From Bacteroidia bacterium (GTDB lineage Bacteria; Bacteroidota; Bacteroidia; Flavobacteriales; Flavobacteriaceae), in NCBI GenBank assembly GCA_030429325.1, contig JAUICT010000171.1:1-5476 (forward strand): a stretch of DNA of 5,476 nucleotides. The letters run 5' to 3'. A program made the position numbers and the translations under genes. The number at the start of each line of letters is the position of its first letter. Positions within the stretch are counted from its first letter, which is position 1. Shown here in pieces: positions 1 through 5,476 of the stretch. The notes beneath the pieces are model-generated. The model was not told the origin of the DNA, ran no database searches, and saw only the letters and a program-made list of their open reading frames with translations.

Positions 1-1270
1 GGTGCTGATGCAGGATTCCGAACAGGAATTTATTGGTTACGATAGCTTGGAAGCAACGGTAAAGTTGGTGAAATACAGAAAGGTAACCAGTAAAAAAGAA
101 GGGGATCAATATCAACTCGTGTTCAACCTTACCCCGTTCTATGCCGAAGGGGGCGGACAGGTAGGCGACAAAGGATATCTGGAGGCTTCCAATGGTGACG
201 TCACCTATATAGTCGATACCAAAAGAGAGAATAATGAAATTGTCCATTTTGCCGATGGCCTTCCCAAAGACGTTTCGGGAAGTTTTAAGGCCGTGGTCGA
301 TAAAAAACAACGTTGGCGTACCGCGAGCAATCATACCGCAACGCATTTGTTGCACCAAGCCCTTCGCGAGGTTTTGGGTGATCATGTGGAACAGAAAGGA
401 TCAGCGGTCCACTCCAAATACCTTCGTTTCGACTTTTCCCACTTCTCAAAATTGACAGTCAAGGAACTACGCGAAGTGGAAAACTTTGTCAATGCCCGTA
501 TTGAAGGGCAGTTACCTTTTGAGGAAAACAGGAATGTTCCTATCAAGGAAGCCATGGAACAAGGGGCTATGGCACTTTTTGGAGAAAAGTATGGGGATAC
601 CGTCCGTACGGTCCGCTTTGGTCAATCCATTGAGCTTTGTGGTGGGACCCACGTGAAAAATACAGGAGATATTTGGCACTTCAAGATTGTTTCCGAAGGG
701 GCTGTTGCAGCTGGAATTCGAAGGATAGAGGCCATCACCTCAGATGCGGCCAAGGATTTTTACTTCAAGAATAATCGCATGCTGTATGAAATCAAAGATC
801 TGTTGGGCAATGCCCAGGACCCTGTAAAGGCCGTTGCCGGGTTACAGGAAGAAAATAATGCCCTCAAAAAACAAGTAGAGCTGCTGCTGAAAGACAAGGC
901 CAAAGGACTCAAAAATGAATTGATTTCCGAATTGAAGGACATCAATGGCGTTCAGTTTTTGGCCAAAAAGGTGGACTTGGATGCGGCTGGTATCAAAGAT
1001 TTGTCCTTTGAGATTGGAGGGCAAGTTTCGGATGTATTCCTATTGCTTGCTGCTGAAAATGACGGAAAAGCATTGCTTTCGTGTTACATTTCAAAGGATT
1101 TGGCGTCCAACAAGGGACTGAATGCCGGGAGTATTGTACGAGAACTGGGCAAACACATCCAAGGAGGTGGGGGCGGGCAGCCGTTCTTCGCTACTGCCGG
1201 GGGCAAAAATCCCGAGGGCATTCCGGTCGCTTTGGCAAATGCCGAAGAGATGATCAGGACAACAACGTAA
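1..1270 (+). CDS. alaS: Alanyl-tRNA synthetase, C-terminal half (5' end outside window)
   Basis: This cytoplasmic enzyme charges tRNA-Ala with alanine and hydrolyses mischarged Ser- or Gly-tRNA-Ala. Only the last 422 residues are present; full-length AlaRS is usually about 870, so the aminoacylation core lies upstream and the GTG/ATG codons near base 2 are internal, not starts. Visible parts in order (window residues): the start of the editing region with TPFYAEGGGQ at 44-53; the editing-site zinc motif HTATH (His111, His115); the second half of that site, CGGTH (Cys213, His217); a charged coiled-coil-like helix at about 275-312; and the C-Ala (DHHA1) domain ending in the Gly-rich GGGGGQPFFATAGG at 388-401. 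All four zinc-site residues are intact, so editing should be functional. The gene ends in TAA and is followed two bases later by the DUF6090 gene, with no terminator visible, so it probably heads or sits within an operon. Confidence 0.97.
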   Translation, partial: VLMQDSEQEFIGYDSLEATVKLVKYRKVTSKKEGDQYQLVFNLTPFYAEGGGQVGDKGYLEASNGDVTYIVDTKRENNEIVHFADGLPKDVSGSFKAVVDKKQRWRTASNHTATHLLHQALREVLGDHVEQKGSAVHSKYLRFDFSHFSKLTVKELREVENFVNARIEGQLPFEENRNVPIKEAMEQGAMALFGEKYGDTVRTVRFGQSIELCGGTHVKNTGDIWHFKIVSEGAVAAGIRRIEAITSDAAKDFYFKNNRMLYEIKDLLGNAQDPVKAVAGLQEENNALKKQVELLLKDKAKGLKNELISELKDINGVQFLAKKVDLDAAGIKDLSFEIGGQVSDVFLLLAAENDGKALLSCYISKDLASNKGLNAGSIVRELGKHIQGGGGGQPFFATAGGKNPEGIPVALANAEEMIRTTT

Positions 1271-1272
1271 GC

Positions 1273-1929
1273 ATGGGCTTCTTCAATATAAAAAGTATCA
1301 ATTGGAAATACATCTTCGGAGAGATTTTCCTATTGTTCGTGGGTATCAATCTGGCCATTTGGTTCAACAATTGGAATACTTCCAAGAGCATGGAAAAGGA
1401 CAAGGTGGTGGCCTTGGAAAAGATTGAAGGGGAAATTAAGGCCAATTTGGATCAATTGGTAAAAGACCATGTGGTGAACCAAAAAATACCTTCTTTCTTC
1501 TCTGATTTTGATGCTCTTGAAGGTGAGGATGGAAACTTTATTGCCTCACCGGAAACTATGGGGAGGCTTCAAAAAAAATACCCCGAGTATATTCGGGAAG
1601 TTGACTCCACCGCTGTGGGGGATGGCCAATATGCCTATCGAATCGATTCCTACATCAATCTAGAGATTACCGATTTGAGCAGTATTGCGTGGGAAATCTC
1701 AAAATCCACAGGAATTTTCCATGAGTTTGGTTATGATTGTCTATATGACCTGCAATCTTTGTACAATACCCAAGATTTGGTGAAAAACGAATTGAACAAG
1801 GCCACAGAAGCCTTGCGCAATACATCCATGAAGGATTTGGTACGTACCCTGGGCATTTTAAATCAACTGGAAGAACAGTTGGAAAAGCAATACAGGGACA
1901 TGCTCCAAAATATCAAGGACTGCAGATAA
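1273..1929 (+). CDS. DUF6090 family membrane-anchored protein
   Basis: This is a 218-residue protein of unknown function. Residues about 12-34 form the hallmark: WKYIFGEIF, a hydrophobic stretch through about residue 31, then FNNWN. That pattern matches the N-terminus of the Bacteroidota DUF6090 family, whose members carry a GEI..(I/V)GI.IAL.INNWN signature. It predicts one N-terminal transmembrane helix followed by a soluble, mostly helical domain with many charged residues, including a coiled-coil-like C-terminal helix at about 168-215. The open frame extends upstream into alaS, but that extension is an alaS shadow. The ATG at 1273 is chosen because it directly precedes the family signature and lies two bases after the alaS stop, an arrangement that favours translational coupling. 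No catalytic motif is recognisable. The family assignment rests on recognition of the N-terminal motif; the cellular role is unknown. Confidence 0.85.
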   Translation: MGFFNIKSINWKYIFGEIFLLFVGINLAIWFNNWNTSKSMEKDKVVALEKIEGEIKANLDQLVKDHVVNQKIPSFFSDFDALEGEDGNFIASPETMGRLQKKYPEYIREVDSTAVGDGQYAYRIDSYINLEITDLSSIAWEISKSTGIFHEFGYDCLYDLQSLYNTQDLVKNELNKATEALRNTSMKDLVRTLGILNQLEEQLEKQYRDMLQNIKDCR

Positions 1930-1941
1930 AACCCTTTTTCC

Positions 1942-2901
1942 ATGAAGCTACAGACCATTGTTCCACTTCAAAAAGCAGAACAGCCTATCGATTATTCGAG
2001 CAAAATGCTGCTTTTGGGGTCCTGCTTTGTGGAAAATATGGGTGAAAGGTTGGACTATTACAAATTTAGGTCACTGCAAAACCCATTCGGAATCCTATTT
2101 CACCCGCTTGCACTGGAGAATTTGTTGGAGCGTGCGCTGGCAGGTAAAACCTATCAAGAAGATGAGGTGTTTGAACAAAATGGGATTTGGCATTGCTTTG
2201 ATGCCCATTCCGATTTGAATGCACTTTCAAGGGAAGATTTGCTTAACCATATCAACCAAAGGTTACAAGAAACCAAAGCAGGGCTGGAAGATGCTACCCA
2301 TGTGATCATCACTTTGGGGACAGCTTGGGTGTACGAGAATATTGCTTCACGAAAAGTAGTCGCCAATTGCCATAAAGTACCCCAAAAGGAGTTCGAGAAA
2401 AGATTGCTTTCAACGGAGGAAATACAATCTAGTCTGTACCGTTTGGTGAATTGGGTCCAACAAGTGAATCCAAAGGCGAACCTCATTTTTACCGTTTCAC
2501 CTGTTCGGCATCTGAAAGACGGTTTTGTGGAAAATCAGCAAAGCAAATCACATCTAATTACCGCACTACATTCCGTTTTGTCATCAAGAGTACGGTCGAG
2601 AGATGTATCCTACTTTCCGGCCTATGAAATTATGATGGACGAGCTGCGCGACTACCGTTTTTATGGAAAGGATTTGGTGCATCCTAACGAATTGGCGGTG
2701 GAGTACATTTGGGAAAAGTTCAAGAGTACATGGATTTCACCCGATTGTTATTTAGTCATGGACGAGGTGGATGGTGTTCAAAAAGGATTGTTGCACCGCC
2801 CTTTCAACCCCGATTCTGAAGCACACAAAAAATTCAAAACATTGCTCCGTACAAAAATTACGTATCTTCAAGAAAGGTATCCTTTCATGAAATTCGAATA
2901 A
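1942..2901 (+). CDS. GSCFA domain protein, SGNH/GDSL-like putative hydrolase
   Basis: This 319-residue protein begins with the family-defining block LLLGSCFVENMG (residues 23-34), followed by NPFGILFHP (47-55). The GSCFA family belongs, from family knowledge, to the SGNH/GDSL hydrolase superfamily. On that reading Ser27 in GSC is the candidate nucleophile, the ITLGTAWVYEN segment (123-133) lies in the middle conserved region, SPVRH (186-190) is a further conserved block, and DLVHPN (244-249) supplies the Asp/His pair typical of the last SGNH block. The substrate is unknown; esterase or deacylase action on a glycan or lipid is an inference. There is no signal peptide or membrane segment, so it is probably cytoplasmic. 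The ATG at 1942 gives a normal family start 12 bases after the DUF6090 stop, with no Shine-Dalgarno sequence. The stop codon is immediately followed by the ATG of the DUF4230 gene. Confidence 0.93.
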   Translation: MKLQTIVPLQKAEQPIDYSSKMLLLGSCFVENMGERLDYYKFRSLQNPFGILFHPLALENLLERALAGKTYQEDEVFEQNGIWHCFDAHSDLNALSREDLLNHINQRLQETKAGLEDATHVIITLGTAWVYENIASRKVVANCHKVPQKEFEKRLLSTEEIQSSLYRLVNWVQQVNPKANLIFTVSPVRHLKDGFVENQQSKSHLITALHSVLSSRVRSRDVSYFPAYEIMMDELRDYRFYGKDLVHPNELAVEYIWEKFKSTWISPDCYLVMDEVDGVQKGLLHRPFNPDSEAHKKFKTLLRTKITYLQERYPFMKFE

Positions 2902-3528
2902 ATGAAGAAAATACTCATTGGAGCTGTTATTGCACTAGCCTCTGTATTGATCTACAAATCCTGTGCCGATGAACGGGAACGGAAAACGGTATTGCAGGAG
3001 AATTCCATGCTCATCCAACAGGAACTGAAAAATGTCTCTAAACTTATCGTCACCGAAGGCCACTTCGTGGAGGTCTATAACTACAAAGATTCAAAGGAAT
3101 TGTTCGGTTCCTTGGTCACGGCAGATAAAAAAGCTTTGGTAGTGGTAAATGCAGAGGTGACCATTGGCTATGACCTGTCCAAGATTGCCTATGAGATGGA
3201 TGAGGCCAACAAGACCATTCGAATTACGGAAATTCCACAACCAGAGGTGAAGATCAATCCGGATTTTGAGTATTACGATGTCACGGCGGATTACTTCAAT
3301 CCATTCAATGCGCAAGATTATAACGCCATCAAGCGAAATGTAAATGCGTCCCTATCCAAAAAGGTGGAAGCTTCCTCCTTGCGAAAAAATGCCGAAAACC
3401 GACTGTTGAGCGAACTGTCCAGAATCTATGTGCTTACCAACTCACTGGGATGGACCTTGGTCTATGGTGATGAAAGTGTTGATTCTCCCGAAAAACTAAT
3501 CGATCTTCAAAAAACTAGGGTCGATTAG
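2902..3528 (+). CDS. DUF4230 domain-containing membrane-anchored protein
   Basis: This 208-residue protein of unknown function has an N-terminal hydrophobic segment (residues about 4-19) after MKK, which acts as a signal anchor or signal peptide. Cys21 follows it, but the preceding residues YKS are a poor lipobox, so I do not call it a lipoprotein. The rest fits the DUF4230 pattern: a conserved early segment around ELKNVSKLIVTEGHF (41-55), a strand-rich core (about 78-118) with YDLSKI (90-95), IPQPEV (111-116), then a charged helical C-terminal part with a late GWTLVY (183-188). The domain should lie outside the cytoplasm. The start is fixed by an ATG on the base right after the GSCFA stop, which strongly suggests translational coupling. 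The last 33 bases overlap the 3' end of the convergent hydroxylase gene, so the final 10 residues are encoded in a region that also serves the other strand. Confidence 0.9.
   Translation: MKKILIGAVIALASVLIYKSCADERERKTVLQENSMLIQQELKNVSKLIVTEGHFVEVYNYKDSKELFGSLVTADKKALVVVNAEVTIGYDLSKIAYEMDEANKTIRITEIPQPEVKINPDFEYYDVTADYFNPFNAQDYNAIKRNVNASLSKKVEASSLRKNAENRLLSELSRIYVLTNSLGWTLVYGDESVDSPEKLIDLQKTRVD
3491..3528 (-). terminator. Probable intrinsic terminator of the hydroxylase gene, inside the convergent coding overlap
   Basis: CTAATCGA (3496-3503) and TCGATTAG (3521-3528) are perfect 8-base inverted repeats separated by 17 bases. Read on the minus strand, the second arm is followed at once by TTTTT (3495-3491), the layout of an intrinsic terminator for the aromatic amino acid hydroxylase transcript. 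The arms contain the stop codons of both genes. In plus-strand RNA the stem could extend to about 12 pairs using two G-U pairs, but no T-run follows on that side, so it would be at most an mRNA 3'-end hairpin or a weak terminator there. The stem is AT-rich, so its strength is uncertain. Confidence 0.5.
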
Positions 3529-5253
3529 GCGAATGCCGTCATCAATCAAATGTCCCACTTTGGGATTGTTCCGTTTGATATCCTCCAAATGGGATAGGAT
3601 TTCTTCCTGAAACCCAACATTGTTCCCTTTTTTGGCCAATTCGTACAGCTCAACGGGCAACAACCAATCATGGGGATGGTTTTCCTTGAGTTCCTGGAAT
3701 ACCTTGTTGCGGGAAATGGTCGTGTTCTTTCCTTCCCTGAACTCCCGGATTTGCTTGTAGTAGAGTTCCAACTGTTGGCGTTCTGGATTTTTCTTGGGTT
3801 TGATGGTGGTTTCGGTGATCTCATGGGTGATGAGGTCAAAACTGCCCAAATCAGCTGGGCCGTTAAAAGCGGAGACTACATGCTGCCCCACGGCCATATG
3901 GTAAAGCCCCCATTCCGGAGCGAACAGCACTTTGCCGTTATGGGTCACCGTACAGTTCTCAAAAGTCACTAAGAGAATTTTACCCCTGAGGTTTCGGGTC
4001 CCGGTGATGATGGTCCCCTCTACTTTCACACCGCCTTCAAACTCCAAAGAGACCTCTTCGCCTTCGTAAATTTTGTAGGCTTTTAGATCGCGGGGCCCCA
4101 TATCCTCAATGGCGATGTTGATGCCTTTCAATTTACCCACAGGCATGCCAAAGCCATCAGGGTGTTGTGCCGTGCTATGCCCCACCAATTCCTTTTCACG
4201 ATAGGCCAGGGCCGTTGCCCCTTTGGTCTGGATGTATATGGGTTTGCCCTCATGTTCCAAAACATCATGGAACTGCCCCGAGACCTGAAGCCCGGTACTC
4301 AGTTCAATGGTACCCAACGCTTGGGATTCAATCAATTTTTGAACCCCCGAAAGTCCACCTTTGCGCAAGGCCATGGTGTTGGCAAAATCTTCCAAAACCT
4401 GACTCAAAAACGCAAAGTCGGGCGTGACGAACAATTGGGGCTGCGGTTTGGTAATATCAAATTCGGTATGTGCCGCTTCAAGGGAATAGGGTATTTTTTT
4501 TACTTGGTCGGTCATGCACCATGCGCTTTCCCCTATGGAGGAAAGCAGTCCTGCCCCATAAATTTTAGGCGTGTCCACCGTACCAATGAGACCGTATTCC
4601 ACCGTCCACCAGTGCAAATTCCGAATCAAAGCCATTTCACTGGGCTTGCCCATGTTCTTTTGAAGGTGTTCTATATGTTTTTCCGCCTCCTCGATTTCTT
4701 TCTGTGGAGTGCCATGGGCCTCTTTGATGATACTTAAATGCCGCACGGCATTGTACAGTTTGTAATCCTTGGCACTGGAAATGGCCTTGCAGCCGATTTC
4801 CCCAAAACGCCGCAAGTATTCCGCATATTCCGGATTGGCAATGATGGGTGCATGTCCTGCGCCCTCATGGATGATGTCCGGTGCAGGAGTGTACTCAATG
4901 TTTTCCAATTGCCGGATGTCCGAAGCAATGACCAGCACATTGTACGCTTGAAATTCCATAAAGGCAGAAGGGGGAATAAACCCATCCACGGCCACGGCGG
5001 CCCAACCAATTTCCTTGAGGATTCGGTTCATCCCGTACATGTTGGGAATGTGGTCTATGGAAATCCCGGTTTTTTTCAATCCATCCACATAAGAACTATG
5101 GGCCACGCGGCTTAAATAGTCCACGTTTTTGCGCATCACATAACGCCAAACCGCTTGGTCAATAGCGGTATAGTCCCCATAATTTTGCGGTTTTATGAAC
5201 TGCTTGAGGTGTTTGGGCAATTTGTCCAGTATAGGATTGGATTCGTAACTCAT
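3496..5253 (-). CDS. Aromatic amino acid hydroxylase (phenylalanine 4-monooxygenase type) with long C-terminal extension
   Basis: A cytoplasmic non-heme iron enzyme of 585 residues, expected to hydroxylate phenylalanine to tyrosine with O2 and a tetrahydropterin. The catalytic domain spans about residues 20-295. It shows the iron-binding HEGAGH (His129, His134) and WWTVEYG (Glu219), matching His285, His290 and Glu330 of human phenylalanine hydroxylase. Arg114, YTPAPD (121-126) and YGAGLLSSIGE (232-242) match the substrate and active-site segments around human Arg270, Tyr277 and Ser349. There is no N-terminal ACT regulatory domain. Two features differ from the classical enzymes: roughly 42 extra residues between His134 and Glu219, and a C-terminal region of about 290 residues with no domain I recognise (typical bacterial PhhA is under 300 residues in total). 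The ATG at 5253 is the first in frame after a candidate promoter and lacks a Shine-Dalgarno sequence. Tryptophan as substrate cannot be excluded from sequence alone, but phenylalanine is likelier. Confidence 0.93.
   Translation of the reverse strand: MSYESNPILDKLPKHLKQFIKPQNYGDYTAIDQAVWRYVMRKNVDYLSRVAHSSYVDGLKKTGISIDHIPNMYGMNRILKEIGWAAVAVDGFIPPSAFMEFQAYNVLVIASDIRQLENIEYTPAPDIIHEGAGHAPIIANPEYAEYLRRFGEIGCKAISSAKDYKLYNAVRHLSIIKEAHGTPQKEIEEAEKHIEHLQKNMGKPSEMALIRNLHWWTVEYGLIGTVDTPKIYGAGLLSSIGESAWCMTDQVKKIPYSLEAAHTEFDITKPQPQLFVTPDFAFLSQVLEDFANTMALRKGGLSGVQKLIESQALGTIELSTGLQVSGQFHDVLEHEGKPIYIQTKGATALAYREKELVGHSTAQHPDGFGMPVGKLKGINIAIEDMGPRDLKAYKIYEGEEVSLEFEGGVKVEGTIITGTRNLRGKILLVTFENCTVTHNGKVLFAPEWGLYHMAVGQHVVSAFNGPADLGSFDLITHEITETTIKPKKNPERQQLELYYKQIREFREGKNTTISRNKVFQELKENHPHDWLLPVELYELAKKGNNVGFQEEILSHLEDIKRNNPKVGHLIDDGIRLIDPSFLKID
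3877..4314 (-). repeat. Possible two-copy protein-level repeat in the hydroxylase C-terminal region
   Basis: Two segments of about 60 residues look alike by eye: hydroxylase residues about 314-375 (bases 4129-4314) and about 400-459 (bases 3877-4056). Both run as E-x3-G-[LV]-x-V-x-G, then a gap of about 10 residues, GK followed by a hydrophobic strand and a Thr-containing strand, then a [KE]-x-L turn and finally M-x-VG. Both appear to be beta-rich. The similarity is weak and was found without alignment software. It is a divergent protein repeat, not a DNA repeat. Confidence 0.35.
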
Positions 5254-5273
5254 ACGTACAATTTTATGCTGCC

Positions 5274-5304
5274 TAAAGATACGAAATCGTTATCGCAAAC
5301 CAGA
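5274..5304 (-). promoter_or_regulatory. Candidate Bacteroidota-type promoter for the hydroxylase gene
   Basis: On the minus strand, TATCTTTA (5281-5274) matches the Bacteroidota -7 consensus TAnnTTTG at all but the last base. TCTG (5304-5301), 19 bases upstream, is a one-mismatch fit to the TTTG -33 element. Transcription would begin shortly before the ATG at 5253, giving a leader of roughly 15-20 bases that is A/T-rich and has no Shine-Dalgarno sequence. A better TTTG at 5299-5296 exists but its 14-base spacing is too short. The position, between an upstream terminator and the hydroxylase start, supports the call. Confidence 0.4.
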
Positions 5305-5324
5305 AAATTTGGAGGAAGGGCAAT

Positions 5325-5345
5325 AAAAAACCGCCCTTTGGGCGG
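5325..5345 (-). terminator. Intrinsic terminator of the upstream minus-strand (DUF4136-like) gene
   Basis: A GC-rich hairpin, CCGCCC and GGGCGG on the minus strand around a 3-base AAA loop (5331-5345), is followed by TTTTTT (5330-5325). It begins about 9 bases after the TAA of the partial gene at the right edge. This is a textbook rho-independent terminator for minus-strand transcription. It separates that gene from the hydroxylase, so the latter must have its own promoter. The plus-strand side has only a broken T-run, and no plus-strand gene leads into it. Confidence 0.88.
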
Positions 5346-5354
5346 CTTATATTT

Positions 5355-5476
5355 TTAGTTGACAGCAACTGCCGTGGAGGGAGGGTATTCCTGTAGGATC
5401 TGCGATACAAATTCCTTGATACGCGCTTCCTTTTTTTCAATATCCTTGGTATTGTTCAAGGTACCTACACCGCGAC
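5355..5476 (-). CDS. C-terminal end of a probable DUF4136 family lipoprotein (5' part outside window)
   Basis: Reading the minus strand from the window edge gives 39 complete codons ending in TAA (5357-5355). The peptide starts RGVGTLNN, continues with a charged helix containing IEKKEARIKEFVSQIL, and ends in QEYPPSTAVAVN. A W-x-G-x-G-x-G turn, a charged amphipathic helix and a final (Y/F)PP is how Bacteroidota DUF4136 lipoproteins end, as I remember the family, so I assign it there tentatively. The N-terminus, with its expected lipoprotein signal and lipobox, is not in the window, so location and function cannot be checked here. The strong terminator 9 bases downstream supports this being a true gene end. 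It could instead be an unrelated small protein with a similar tail. Confidence 0.65.
   Translation of the reverse strand, partial: RGVGTLNNTKDIEKKEARIKEFVSQILQEYPPSTAVAVN

Noticed and set aside
1081..1272. Upstream extension of the DUF6090 frame, adding 64 residues
   Set aside because: The added residues are the shifted-frame reading of alaS (rich in Arg, Cys and Gly) and precede the family's N-terminal motif. The ATG at 1273 is a better start.
2962..2964. Cys21 of the DUF4230 protein, considered as a lipoprotein acylation site
   Set aside because: The preceding residues are Tyr-Lys-Ser, which do not fit the lipobox consensus, so a signal anchor is the safer reading.
4494..4501. A run of eight identical bases (A8 on the coding strand) in the hydroxylase gene, considered as a frameshifting or phase-variation site
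   Set aside because: It encodes an ordinary Lys-Lys pair, the frame is intact on both sides, and a single run of eight gives no positive evidence of slippage.
4162..4737. A 191-codon plus-strand open frame opposite the hydroxylase gene, with other long plus-strand frames at 3670-3972 and 4738-5115
   Set aside because: They lie wholly antisense to a gene with clear catalytic motifs, have Cys/Phe/Gly-rich compositions unlike real proteins, and show no recognisable motif or promoter. They are shadows of the hydroxylase codons.
1..5476. Search for a defence system, mobile element, CRISPR array or toxin-antitoxin pair
   Set aside because: Every stretch longer than about 100 bases is covered by a recognisable chromosomal gene, and no transposase, integrase, nuclease motif, direct-repeat array or terminal inverted repeat was seen.

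Overview
The window looks like chromosomal core DNA from a marine-type Flavobacteriaceae member (Bacteroidota; the proteins feel close to the Muricauda/Allomuricauda, Maribacter or Zobellia group, from memory of the families rather than any search). Reasons: a DUF6090, a GSCFA and a DUF4230 protein together, a long 585-residue Bacteroidota-type aromatic amino acid hydroxylase, almost no Shine-Dalgarno sequences, and a candidate TAnnTTTG-like promoter element. I see no insertion sequence, prophage, CRISPR array, tRNA or rRNA, and no break in coding style that would suggest recent transfer.

Layout. Positions 1-3528 are a tightly packed plus-strand gene run: the 3' half of alaS (alanyl-tRNA synthetase), then a small membrane-anchored DUF6090 protein (2 bases after alaS), a GSCFA-family SGNH-like putative hydrolase (12 bases further on), and a membrane-anchored DUF4230 protein that starts on the base after the GSCFA stop codon. 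No terminator or promoter is visible between them, so they are probably read as one transcript. Positions 3496-5253 on the minus strand hold a pterin-dependent aromatic amino acid hydroxylase (phenylalanine 4-monooxygenase type). It converges on the DUF4230 gene, and the two coding ends overlap by 33 bases. That overlap is itself an inverted repeat followed by T5 on the minus strand, so it probably also works as the hydroxylase terminator. Positions 5254-5354 hold the hydroxylase promoter region and a strong intrinsic terminator for the next minus-strand gene. Only the C-terminal 39 residues of that gene are in the window, and they resemble the end of a DUF4136 lipoprotein.

How the genes fit together. 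alaS supplies translation. The three genes behind it encode proteins of unknown role, at least two of them apparently anchored at the cell envelope. The hydroxylase should convert phenylalanine to tyrosine using Fe(II), O2 and a tetrahydropterin. No pterin-recycling gene is next to it here. I do not see a clearly new multi-gene system. The points most worth a second look are the unassigned C-terminal half of the hydroxylase, which seems to contain an internal duplication, the insertion between its iron ligands, and the convergent overlap that doubles as a terminator.
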